Part shown: piece by piece, positions 6,799-13,581 of the stretch
Numbering within the stretch: position 1 is the first letter of the stretch
Layout: each line of letters starts with the position of its first letter
Assembly: GCA_959604475.1 (NCBI GenBank)
Contig: CAUHBX010000007.1
Span: 1 to 13,581 of the forward strand
Direction: 5' to 3'
Source of the DNA: an uncultured Eubacteriales bacterium
GTDB taxonomy: Bacteria > Bacillota > Clostridia > Lachnospirales > Anaerotignaceae
DNA length: 13,581 bases
The notes under the pieces: model-generated
Seen by the model: the letters and a program-made list of their open reading frames with translations, nothing else
Databases searched by the model: none
What the model was told of the DNA's origin: nothing
Program-made: the position numbers and the translations under genes

Positions 6799-7593
6799 TC
6801 AGCGAGCAAACATTTTTTTAAGCTTACCGAAAAAGCCCTCATTTTCGTCTAAATCCATGAGAGGAACTTCCTCGCCCAAGATTCTAGAGGTTATATTCCT
6901 GTAGGCCCTGCCTGCCTTTGAATATTCATCGGCAACAGCAGGCTCACCCTTATTGGTCGTAACTACTATAACCTCATCATCCGGAACAACCCCAAGTACG
7001 TCAACCGAAAGAATTTCCCTTACATCCTCCACTGACATCATATCGCCTCTTTTAACCATGTCTATTTTTACACGGTTTACAATAAGGCCCGGATTATTAA
7101 TACCGTTAGCCTCAAGCAGGCCTATTATCCTGTCAGCATCCCTTACGGCGCTTACCTCCGGTGTTGTCACCACAACTGCCCTGTCGGCACCTGCTATAGC
7201 GTTTTTGAAGCCCTGCTCAATACCGGCCGGGCAGTCAATAATTATGTACTCAAAGCCCATATCCTTTATATTTTGGCAAAGCTTTTTCATCTGTTCGGGA
7301 GACACAGCGTTTTTATCCCTTGTCTGCGCAGCGGGAAGCAGGAATAGGCCCGGATACCTCTTATCCTTTATAAGCGCCTGTTTAAGCCTGCATGAACCCT
7401 CTATAACGTCAACAAGGTCATATACTATTCTGTTCTCAAGTCCCATAACAACATCAAGATTACGAAGTCCGATGTCAGAGTCAACCAGAACAACCTTTTT
7501 TCCGGCAAGTGCAAGTCCGCATCCGATATTGGCAGAAGTCGTAGTTTTTCCTACGCCGCCTTTTCCGCTTGTTACAACTATTACTTCACTCAT
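6799..7593 (-). CDS. minD: Septum site-determining ATPase MinD
   Basis: MinD is a deviant Walker A ATPase that dimerises with ATP on the inner membrane face and recruits MinC and MinE. The 264 residues include SGKGGVGKTT (9-18, with the signature lysine K11), VDSDIGLRNLD (37-47), the switch II region DCPAGIEQG (about 118-126) and a C-terminal amphipathic helix GFFGKLKKMFAR that anchors it to the membrane. Length and motifs are typical. ATG has AGGAGG about 9 bases upstream. It follows PBP2 after 191 noncoding bases with a candidate promoter, and it precedes minE. No minC lies between PBP2 and minD or elsewhere in the window. Confidence 0.97.
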   Translation of the reverse strand: MSEVIVVTSGKGGVGKTTTSANIGCGLALAGKKVVLVDSDIGLRNLDVVMGLENRIVYDLVDVIEGSCRLKQALIKDKRYPGLFLLPAAQTRDKNAVSPEQMKKLCQNIKDMGFEYIIIDCPAGIEQGFKNAIAGADRAVVVTTPEVSAVRDADRIIGLLEANGINNPGLIVNRVKIDMVKRGDMMSVEDVREILSVDVLGVVPDDEVIVVTTNKGEPAVADEYSKAGRAYRNITSRILGEEVPLMDLDENEGFFGKLKKMFAR

Positions 7594-7660
7594 GTGTTAT
7601 CCTCCTAGCAAAAGAACAATTTCCGCACTGTATTTCGTGCAAAATAATTAGCTTATTTGT

Positions 7661-7689
7661 ATTCTAGCAAAAATATACATGAGTATCAG
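7661..7689 (-). promoter_or_regulatory. Candidate extended -10 promoter for minD-minE
   Basis: The minus strand has -35 CTGATA (7684-7689, 4/6), a 17-base spacer and -10 TAGAAT (7661-7666, 5/6) preceded by TGC, an extended -10. It lies about 70 bases upstream of the minD start in the PBP2-minD gap. The downstream leader contains a short GCAC/GTGC hairpin before the ribosome binding site. Confidence 0.5.
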
Positions 7690-7693
7690 CTTT

Positions 7694-7727
7694 TTTTGTA
7701 AGCAAATAATTCTATTTTTTTACAAAA
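7694..7727 (-). repeat. Imperfectly spaced inverted repeat TTTTGTAA / TTACAAAA
   Basis: Exact 8-base complementary arms (7694-7701 and 7720-7727) are separated by 18 bases, just upstream of the minD promoter -35. The spacing between arm centres is about 26 bases. It could be an operator, but the region is very AT-rich and chance is a real alternative. Confidence 0.2.
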
Positions 7728-7784
7728 TTTTCATCTGTTGAAGCTGGATATTATGTTTTCAAGGTTCATAGGGATATTTCCCCA

Positions 7785-10589
7785 TTATTCAGTTAAATAG
7801 TTTTCCATATATCCGCTGGAGGATTCATAGTTGAGCCCCATATATTCGGCTATGATGTTTTTAGCCGTTACAGCAGCCGGAGAGCCTGATACATCTCCGA
7901 ATGGTATCATAACAGTAACAGCTATCTGTGGGTCGTCATAGGGCGCAAAGCCTACAAACCATACATGCGAGCTGTTGTTTTTATTTTCCTCGGCAGTTCC
8001 TGATTTAGCCGCTACATCAATAGGGAAATCCCTGAAAACCGTTCTGAGGGTTCCTTTATTACCCTGTGTAACCAGCCTCATACCTTCATATACAGCCTCA
8101 AGATTTTCCGGCTTTATATCCATTACATTCTCAACCGTTTCCTCTACTTCCTCTGTAATCGAACCGTCGGAGCTTTTTACCTTGTCAAGGAGATGCATTT
8201 TATACCTGGTGCCTCCGTTTGCCAGAGTTGCAATATATTTATTCATGCTTGCAGCCGAAAAGCTGTTTACAGACTGCCCGATTGCCGCACGTATTGTATC
8301 ACCCGAGGTCCACCTGGTCTGGCTGGTTGTTGCCTCAGGATTCTGCCATTTTATAATTTCTTCCTTATATGAAGGCGACGCCATAGACGGAGCGTTTTCT
8401 CCTATTTCCATTCCAGTAGGGGAATTGAGCCCAAACGCATCATAATATTCGTCAAGCACGGTAATCCCTTTAAGGCTTGTGGGGTCATCAGTCTCATTGC
8501 CAAGGAGATAGCCGACATCATAAAAGAAATAGTTACATGACACCTCAAGAGCCTCTGAAACATTGACATAGCCATGGTTTGAACCATTTAATGAGTATAT
8601 CATGCATCTTGCATACGGCGTCCCTGCTTTTGTGAAAAGGCCTTCGTCTTTAACCTTTGTTGTTGTGGTTATTACCCCGCTTTCAAGGCCGGCTATAGCA
8701 GTTACCATTTTTAAAGTGGAGCCCGGCGCCTTTTTCTGCATAAGCGGTCTGTTAACAAGCGGCGTTGTCGGGTCCTCCAGGAGTTTATTATAATACTCAT
8801 TGTTAAAAGTATTTACAAGCTCGTTATTATCGTAGGCCGGGTATGTTACGATTGCAAGCACATCGCCCGAATTTACATCAGAAACAACCACAGAACCGGT
8901 ACAAGGGTCAAGCTTTGTTTCAGCCGGTGTTAAATCCCCAGACTGAAGTTTATCTATTATTACATTAAACGGTGTAAGCTCACCTGAAACTATCCTAGAC
9001 CTGTAATTGTCATCGGCAGTTATTATTCCCTGCTCAAGCATTACAAATATCATTGTAGAATATGAAATTGTGCCGTTGTCTACAGCCTGCGTAAGCACCT
9101 GCTTAGCCGCGGTTTTTTGTTCCGAATCCGTTATATCAATATCCTTGTCATAGGCAAGTATAAGGTTTTTAAGAACAAGCTGGTATCCGTCCTCCGACTT
9201 CATTATGTCATTGACAGATATACTGTTGCCGTCAATCATGGAAGTAAAAAGTCCTTTCATGGTAACAGGCACATCCCTTTCCTCTTCAGAGGTAAGCCTT
9301 GTAATTATAGCCTGCGCCAGTGAGTCCTCAAGGTAGTTATACGCTGCAATCTGCAAATCCTTGTCTATAGTAAGAAAAACATCCTTGCCTGAAACAGGCG
9401 CCTTAGTTTCCAGGGTGCTTATTTTGCGTCCCATATTGTCAACTTCAACCATCATCGTACCGTCCTGGCCGTTAAGTTCAAGCTCCATATATTTTTCCAT
9501 TCCCGTTTTTCCAACAATATCACCGGAAGAGTATCCGTACTCGCCGTAGGTCTCAAGCTCAGTGTCAGATATTTGCCTTATATAGCCGATAATATTCGAG
9601 AATATCTCACCGTTATCATATACCCTCATGGACTCGGTTTCTATGGATACGCCGGGGAATATATCCAGGTTTTCCTTTACGGCCGCTATTATTTTATCGT
9701 TTATTTGTCTTGCTACCGTTACCGGCTGATATTTTTTAAAACGCTGGAGATAAAGCGAGTATCTGACCGTTGCCAGCTTCCTCTGCATAGACGGAGATAT
9801 ATTTTCTGGTATGCCGAAAAGGTCTATAAGATACTCCATTGACTGTGCGGCATCATATTCAAGCTCCTCCTTCTCCATTGAAACGTCGGCCTTCCATCTT
9901 GCGATTTCGTCCTCATCATCTATTACAAAATAATACGGCTGCTCCTCAGATATAGGAAGCTCGTCAACAATTTCGCCCCCGTTAGCTTCGATTATGAGTA
10001 TCAAATTTGCAATCATTATATTTTTATCAGAAATATTCAAACCAAGGGATATAATCTCCCTTTTCTGTCGTTCACTGAAATCAGAATTTTCGATGCCGTA
10101 AGAGGAATAAAGATAATTTATTGTTTCCTCAGCGGTATAATCCATCTGCTTTCTTGTAAGGCCTATATCAGTCTTCCACTCGGTTAAATCATCGCCTGAA
10201 ATTGTAAACTCACAGGGTGAGCCGCTTGAGACAGGCAGGCTGTCCTCAACAGAGTATCCGTTCTCGTTAAGCTTTTCATATAAGGATACAACCTGTAAAT
10301 CAAAATCAGCATAATCCACTGTTATACTGTCATCTATCTCTACAGAAAACGCCGCCTCATTAGTCGCTAAAGGTCTTCCGTACCTGTCATATATATTTCC
10401 TCTCGCAGCAGGAATAGTAACCTCCCTTGTAACACTGGCTGTCAGACTGGCGTCAGCTTCCTCGCCCGTTACTATTTGCATATAAAAAAGCCTGCCTACA
10501 AGAACAATGAATATAACAGCAACTATAAAAAGCAGAACAAACAGCCTGTTTTTAAACAGTTCGCCAAGTCTTTCCTTAAATGTATCCAA
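7785..10589 (-). CDS. mrdA: Penicillin-binding protein 2, class B transpeptidase (enlarged)
   Basis: This DD-transpeptidase cross-links peptidoglycan in the elongation complex with RodA. The 934 residues are far longer than Escherichia coli PBP2 (633). Order: a short cytoplasmic N-terminus; a membrane anchor (about 15-37); the pedestal beginning with PAARGNIYDRYGRPLA (60-75); a tandem pair of about 93-residue modules (98-190 and 191-283); the rest of the pedestal to about 395; then the transpeptidase domain. Catalytic motifs are STLK (S624, K627), SCN (684-686) and KSGTAE (862-867). About 135 residues (426-562) are inserted between the first helix and first strand of the transpeptidase domain. 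The start is TTG with AAAGGA 10 bases upstream. An in-frame stop lies 9 bases before it, so no upstream start is possible. mreD ends 24 bases upstream. Confidence 0.93.
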   Translation of the reverse strand: MDTFKERLGELFKNRLFVLLFIVAVIFIVLVGRLFYMQIVTGEEADASLTASVTREVTIPAARGNIYDRYGRPLATNEAAFSVEIDDSITVDYADFDLQVVSLYEKLNENGYSVEDSLPVSSGSPCEFTISGDDLTEWKTDIGLTRKQMDYTAEETINYLYSSYGIENSDFSERQKREIISLGLNISDKNIMIANLILIIEANGGEIVDELPISEEQPYYFVIDDEDEIARWKADVSMEKEELEYDAAQSMEYLIDLFGIPENISPSMQRKLATVRYSLYLQRFKKYQPVTVARQINDKIIAAVKENLDIFPGVSIETESMRVYDNGEIFSNIIGYIRQISDTELETYGEYGYSSGDIVGKTGMEKYMELELNGQDGTMMVEVDNMGRKISTLETKAPVSGKDVFLTIDKDLQIAAYNYLEDSLAQAIITRLTSEEERDVPVTMKGLFTSMIDGNSISVNDIMKSEDGYQLVLKNLILAYDKDIDITDSEQKTAAKQVLTQAVDNGTISYSTMIFVMLEQGIITADDNYRSRIVSGELTPFNVIIDKLQSGDLTPAETKLDPCTGSVVVSDVNSGDVLAIVTYPAYDNNELVNTFNNEYYNKLLEDPTTPLVNRPLMQKKAPGSTLKMVTAIAGLESGVITTTTKVKDEGLFTKAGTPYARCMIYSLNGSNHGYVNVSEALEVSCNYFFYDVGYLLGNETDDPTSLKGITVLDEYYDAFGLNSPTGMEIGENAPSMASPSYKEEIIKWQNPEATTSQTRWTSGDTIRAAIGQSVNSFSAASMNKYIATLANGGTRYKMHLLDKVKSSDGSITEEVEETVENVMDIKPENLEAVYEGMRLVTQGNKGTLRTVFRDFPIDVAAKSGTAEENKNNSSHVWFVGFAPYDDPQIAVTVMIPFGDVSGSPAAVTAKNIIAEYMGLNYESSSGYMENYLTE

Positions 10590-10613
10590 TATGCTTCATT
10601 CCTTTATGAGAAA

Positions 10614-11129
10614 TTAAAAAAGCCTTCGCTTTTGTCTCTCCTTTTTCTCAACCTTATTATTTATGCTGTAAAGCAGTCTATAAACAATAATAGCCGCAAT
10701 GCCCGTATAAACAGACTGCGGAATTATTACGCTAATCAAATAATAGAAAATGTTATAGTTATTTTTAAGCAAAAAGCCCGTTATATAAATTACAAGCCCA
10801 ATTAAGAGGTTTGAAACCGCCGAAAGGGTAACGGGCAGTATATAATTTTCCCTATAAAAATTTCTATGGCATATACCACAGAAATATCCGGTAAGAAATC
10901 CCATAAGCGCGTAAAAGCCCAGGGAGCTGCCAAATATTATATCATATAGCAGTCCGGCGAAAAAGCCGGTAACAGCCCCAGCAGCCTGCCCCCTTAATAG
11001 GGCGTAGGACACTATAATTATTATCATTGTGTCAGGTATGACGCCTCTAATCTCAATCAGGTGAAGTGCCGTGGACTGCAATATAAAATTTATAATAAGC
11101 ACAAGGGCCGTTACGATTATGTTTAGCAT
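10614..11129 (-). CDS. mreD: Rod shape-determining membrane protein MreD
   Basis: The 171-residue, strongly hydrophobic protein has about five or six membrane segments and a basic C-terminus (KVEKKERQKRR). The conserved MreD stretch GFFAGLLYDIIFGSSLGFYAL (about 55-75) is visible. MreD works with MreC to couple MreB filaments to wall synthesis in the membrane. Its ATG starts one base after the mreC stop (TGATATG), with GGAGG about 9 bases upstream inside mreC, so translation is likely coupled. The PBP2 gene follows after 24 bases. Sequence conservation of MreD is low, and the call rests on this motif, the topology and the position. Confidence 0.9.
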   Translation of the reverse strand: MLNIIVTALVLIINFILQSTALHLIEIRGVIPDTMIIIIVSYALLRGQAAGAVTGFFAGLLYDIIFGSSLGFYALMGFLTGYFCGICHRNFYRENYILPVTLSAVSNLLIGLVIYITGFLLKNNYNIFYYLISVIIPQSVYTGIAAIIVYRLLYSINNKVEKKERQKRRLF

Positions 11130-11130
11130 A

Positions 11131-11979
11131 TCAGTTTACCTCCGACGGCTTTTCAAGCGCTTCCATAACAACCAGTACAGTATCAATATGCTTAAAGTCC
11201 ACCTTTGGCTCTATAACAGCGTATTTAGTAAGGCCGTTTTCATCCTGATGTATTTCCTTTACATAGCCTATACTTATACCCGCCGGATAAAATTCACTCA
11301 GGCTAGAGGTAATTATCTCATCGCCTTCCATAATTTCAGCATCGGAATCTATGTATTCCATCTTGCAAAGTCCCTGGTTCATAAGCTCATGGTCACCCGT
11401 AACAACACCCAAATCCCCCGTTCTAAGGCTCTGGGCTGACACAGAGGAACGGCTGTCCAATATGCTGTATACATTAGAGTATACAGCACTTGTCTTTACC
11501 ACTCTTCCACCAAGCCCCCCGGCATTTATTACTGCCATGTTATTTTCAATTCCATCAGTTTCTCCCTTGTCAATCAGAAAGCTGTCATACCATACGCCGG
11601 TATCCATTGCAATTACTTGTGCCCCGGTCGTATCGTAATCCTGATATTTTTGGGCAACCTCAAGCAGCTGTGAAAGATTTTTATTTTCCTCTTCATAAAG
11701 AGAAAGGCGCTGGTTCTCAGCCTCAAGCTCCTCCAGCTGTGACTTAAGCTCCCTGTTTTCGTCCGCAAGCTCATTTCTGTGAACAATATCGTTCACCGAC
11801 TCATTTACCCAGCTGGTAACTGACGCAACGGCGCCTTGGAAAGGCGTGACAACAAAGCCCAGCACATCGTCCATAAACGCGGCGTTTATTTGCCTGCCTG
11901 CCGTGAAAAAGGAAATAACTGCAAGGGCTATAACTGAAAGTATAATCAATTGCCTCTTATATTCATTAAAGAATTTCAA
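11131..11979 (-). CDS. mreC: Rod shape-determining protein MreC
   Basis: This is a bitopic protein that scaffolds PBP2 and links it to MreB. The 282 residues have a short cytoplasmic tail, one membrane helix (about 11-28), a heptad-rich coiled coil (about 66-112, Leu/Glu-rich) and the extracytoplasmic double beta-barrel domain (about 115-272). That domain includes GVWYDSFLIDKGETDGIE and GLGGRVV, both typical of the family. The start is TTG with GGGAG 8 bases upstream. The codon immediately before is an in-frame stop, and the next methionine (residue 36) lies past the membrane helix, so TTG is the only sensible start. It lies 15 bases after mreB and one base before mreD. Confidence 0.95.
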   Translation of the reverse strand: MKFFNEYKRQLIILSVIALAVISFFTAGRQINAAFMDDVLGFVVTPFQGAVASVTSWVNESVNDIVHRNELADENRELKSQLEELEAENQRLSLYEEENKNLSQLLEVAQKYQDYDTTGAQVIAMDTGVWYDSFLIDKGETDGIENNMAVINAGGLGGRVVKTSAVYSNVYSILDSRSSVSAQSLRTGDLGVVTGDHELMNQGLCKMEYIDSDAEIMEGDEIITSSLSEFYPAGISIGYVKEIHQDENGLTKYAVIEPKVDFKHIDTVLVVMEALEKPSEVN

Positions 11980-11994
11980 TTAAAACGCTCCCTG

Positions 11995-13023
11995 TCAAAA
12001 TTTTGGCTTTCTGGGAGATATAAGTACTCCCTTAAGCTTGTCAATATTTTCAAGCACCAGTCCAGTGCCAATTACCACGCAGTCAAGCGGGTCGTCAGCA
12101 ATATTGACAGGCATACCAGTTTCATCGGATATAAGCTTATCAAGTCCTGAAAGCAGCGCTCCGCCTCCAGTAAGCGTAATTCCTGTTTCCATAATATCCG
12201 CCGCAAGCTCCGGGGGAGTTGACTCCAGGGTTTGCTTTATCGAATCTATAATTTCGTGTATGGGGTCATGGATTGCCTTCTGCATTTCATCGCTTGTTAT
12301 TGTTACTGTTTTAGGAAGTCCTGTTAAAAGGTCTCTTCCCCTGATATCCATTTCCTCCAAAACATCCTTTGGGTATGCTGAACCAATCGTAAGCTTAATT
12401 TCCTCAGCTGTTCTGTCACCGATAGCTAAATTATATTCCTTTTTAATATATGCAACGATGTATGCGTCGAGCTCGTCCCCCGCAACCCTTAAGGAGGTGC
12501 TGGTTACAATTCCGCCAAGGGATATCACTGCCACCTCGCTTGTGCCGCCGCCAATATCCACTATCATACTGCCCGTAGGCTCCTCAACCGGAAGCCCCGC
12601 GCCTATTGAAGCGGCCATGGGCTCCTCAATCAGATAGGCTTCCCTGTCCCTTGCCCCAGCGGCTATTGTGGCCTCAACAACGGCCCTTTTCTCAACCTCT
12701 GTAACGCCTGAAGGCACACAGACTATAACTCTGGGCTTAGGGCCAAAAAGCGACCTTGTATAAGCCTTATCAATAAAATATCTAAGCATTGCCTGTGTTA
12801 TTGCAAAATCTGCTATAACACCATCCTTTACCGGCCTTATGGCCACAATGTTTCCAGGCGTTCTTCCTATCATTTCCTTAGCTTCATTTCCTACAGCAAG
12901 AACCTCATTCGTGTTGGTATTAACAGCAACAACTGAAGGCTCGTTAACCACTATTCCTTTTCCTCTAACATAAACAAGGGTGTTGGCTGTACCTAAATCT
13001 ATACCCATATCCCTGCCAAACAT
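11995..13023 (-). CDS. mreB: Cell shape-determining actin homologue MreB
   Basis: MreB polymerises with ATP into membrane-bound filaments that orient the elongation machinery. From the ATG at 13023 the product has 342 residues, the normal length, and starts [18 protein letters not shown], the canonical MreB N-terminus with phosphate-1 loop DLGTANT (9-15). Further motifs are the phosphate-2 loop [27 protein letters not shown] before it, and the adenosine motif TGGGALLSG near the end. The frame stays open to 13092, but GGGAGGGG (13032-13039) sits 8 bases before ATG 13023 and the extra 23 residues are not MreB-like. It heads the mreB-mreC-mreD-PBP2 operon. MreBH or Mbl paralogues are possible names, but the operon position favours mreB. 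Confidence 0.97.
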   Translation of the reverse strand: MFGRDMGIDLGTANTLVYVRGKGIVVNEPSVVAVNTNTNEVLAVGNEAKEMIGRTPGNIVAIRPVKDGVIADFAITQAMLRYFIDKAYTRSLFGPKPRVIVCVPSGVTEVEKRAVVEATIAAGARDREAYLIEEPMAASIGAGLPVEEPTGSMIVDIGGGTSEVAVISLGGIVTSTSLRVAGDELDAYIVAYIKKEYNLAIGDRTAEEIKLTIGSAYPKDVLEEMDIRGRDLLTGLPKTVTITSDEMQKAIHDPIHEIIDSIKQTLESTPPELAADIMETGITLTGGGALLSGLDKLISDETGMPVNIADDPLDCVVIGTGLVLENIDKLKGVLISPRKPKF

Positions 13024-13340
13024 ATAGCTCGCCCCTCCCGAAAAAATCCAGTCACAATCATATATTATAAAAACCAAATTCAGTTTGTACATCTTTTTTG
13101 AGTATAATGAACCCAGTATATTTAATATTAACCTTTTTCCATGATTTTTTCAATACAAGAATAATGACTTATGTAAATTTAAGAAAGTTGAAATAAGTAA
13201 CGGTGTTCTGTAATTGCCATATGAGCATACCAAATAATATTGTTCCCATAACAGTATTGTGTCAACCATGTTTTTCAAAATTACACTTTAAATTTTCAAT
13301 TTCTTATAGTAATTTTCGATACCTTAATAATACTATTTTA
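13024..13340. other. AT-rich divergent intergenic region between mreB and the BlaI-type gene
   Basis: No gene is supported in this stretch. It holds the mreB ribosome binding site, a candidate mreB promoter (13125-13153) and a stem-loop-like repeat at 13236-13258 (arms AATATTGTT and AACAGTATT, one mismatch, loop CCCAT, no T-run). The rest is AT-rich with no clear structure. The untranslated leader of mreB would be about 95 bases if the listed promoter is used. Confidence 0.6.
13125..13153 (-). promoter_or_regulatory. Candidate sigma-A promoter for the mre operon
   Basis: The minus strand has TTGAAA (13148-13153), a 17-base spacer and TAATAT (13125-13130), matching the consensus at 4/6 for the -35 and 4/6 for the -10. 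Other AT-rich hexamers nearby (for example TATACT) could serve instead. No palindrome like that before the divergent gene overlaps it. Confidence 0.4.
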
Positions 13341-13369
13341 TTGTAAAATATGAAAATTTGTGGTATATT
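13341..13369 (+). promoter_or_regulatory. Promoter of the BlaI/MecI-type repressor gene
   Basis: The plus strand has -35 TTGTAA (13341-13346), a spacer of exactly 17 bases and -10 TATATT (13364-13369) preceded by TGG, an extended -10. Transcription would start near 13376, inside the palindrome at 13369-13390. Confidence 0.7.
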
Positions 13370-13390
13370 TTGTCTAAGTACTTAGACAAA
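13369..13390. promoter_or_regulatory. Perfect 22-bp palindromic operator
   Basis: The left arm TTTGTCTAAGT is followed directly by its exact complement ACTTAGACAAA, giving two-fold symmetry around 13379/13380. It starts at the last base of the -10 box and covers the expected start site, so a bound dimer would block transcription. Self-regulation by the adjacent BlaI-type repressor is inferred from position. The core differs from the TACA-x2-TGTA core known for classical BlaI/MecI/CopY operators. As RNA it could also form a hairpin just before the ribosome binding site. Confidence 0.75.
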
Positions 13391-13403
13391 GCGAGGGGCA
13401 AAT

Positions 13404-13581
13404 ATGAATATAAGGGAAACTGAAATGAAAATACTTGAGGTCCTTTGGAGAGAAGGCCCTCTGCCTGCAAACAGGCTGTATAAAATACTGGAAGAAAGCA
13501 TTGGCTGGAAAAGGAGCACAACCTACACTGTTTTGCAAAAATGTATAGAAAAGGGCTTTATTGAGAGGGAAGAACCCGGTT
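13404..13581 (+). CDS. BlaI/MecI/CopY-family transcriptional repressor (partial, cut by window end)
   Basis: The first 59 residues are visible; the rest lies beyond the window. They match the winged-helix DNA-binding domain of the BlaI/MecI family (Penicillinase_R): ETEMKILEVLW at the N-terminus, a second helix around PANRLYKILEE, the recognition helix WKRSTTYTVLQKCIEKG (35-51) and the start of the wing. ATG 13404 has GAGGGG about 6 bases upstream. In this family the C-terminal part, not seen here, dimerises and is often cleaved after signalling by a BlaR1/MecR1-type membrane metalloprotease encoded next door. Such a gene may lie just outside the window. Divergent orientation from mreB and a perfect palindrome over its promoter suggest autoregulation. 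Its targets are unknown; beta-lactam resistance should not be assumed. Confidence 0.88.
   Translation, partial: MNIRETEMKILEVLWREGPLPANRLYKILEESIGWKRSTTYTVLQKCIEKGFIEREEPG

Noticed and set aside
6953..7651. Plus-strand open frame of 232 codons opposite minD
   Set aside because: It is a Ser/Thr/Pro-rich shadow of the minD coding strand with no family resemblance.
7770..7783. Stem-loop just after the PBP2 stop as a terminator
   Set aside because: The stem is only 4 bp plus one wobble pair and has no U-tract after it on the minus strand.
12038..12637. Plus-strand open frame of 199 codons opposite mreB
   Set aside because: It is a serine-rich antisense frame of a well-conserved gene, so a codon-use artefact.
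13024..13092. Upstream extension of MreB by 23 residues
   Set aside because: The extension is not MreB-like and has no Shine-Dalgarno at its start, while GGGAGGGG is ideally placed for the ATG at 13023.
13085..13108. Plus-strand promoter with TTGTAC and TATAAT
   Set aside because: The hexamers are only about 12 bases apart, and no plus-strand gene starts until 13404, which has a better promoter close by.
13236..13258. Stem-loop in the mreB intergenic region as a terminator or small RNA
   Set aside because: The stem is 9 bp with one mismatch in AT-rich DNA, with no T-tract, no promoter and no gene to terminate.

Overview
The window looks like chromosomal DNA of a low-to-moderate GC Gram-positive rod of the class Clostridia, probably near Lachnospiraceae. 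This is an inference from gene order (mreBCD, a very long PBP2, min genes, rodA, an mgsA-type gene), from strong AGGAGG-type ribosome binding sites and from protein signatures. Fifteen of sixteen genes lie on the minus strand and read from high to low coordinates. The exception is a partial plus-strand gene at the right edge. I see no tRNA, rRNA, CRISPR array, insertion sequence or prophage, so this is mostly a conserved housekeeping region with several local oddities.

Right edge (13024-13581): a 380-base divergent intergenic region separates mreB from a plus-strand BlaI/MecI-family repressor gene cut by the window end. A well-formed promoter for the repressor runs straight into a perfect 22-bp palindrome, very probably its own operator.

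Cell-shape block (7785-13023, minus): mreB, mreC, mreD and a 934-residue class B penicillin-binding protein (PBP2) form a tight operon for the elongation machinery. MreB is the cytoskeletal filament, MreC and MreD are membrane scaffolds and PBP2 is the transpeptidase. PBP2 is enlarged by a tandemly duplicated module and by a second insertion in the transpeptidase domain. mreC and PBP2 both use TTG start codons.

Division-site and elongation block (4568-7593, minus): minD and minE follow a 191-base gap with its own candidate promoter. No minC is present where clostridial loci usually carry it. A 16-bp perfect stem-loop separates minE from rodA. rodA (SEDS glycosyltransferase), an mgsA-like gene and a DUF1294 membrane protein are then coupled through two successive TAATG overlaps. 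The MgsA-like protein differs from true methylglyoxal synthases at several active-site positions. A probable terminator follows DUF1294.

Metabolic block (751-4482, minus): an uncharacterised FAD-dependent dehydrogenase with a four-cysteine cluster, a YqeG-type HAD phosphatase, then aroE, aroK and aroQ (shikimate pathway), all closely spaced or overlapping. efp (37-600) follows after 150 bases with its own candidate promoter.

The points most worth a second look are the altered MgsA-like protein coupled to rodA, the duplicated PBP2 module, the absence of minC from an otherwise intact min locus, the hairpin abutting the rodA ribosome binding site, and the BlaI-type repressor facing the mre operon.
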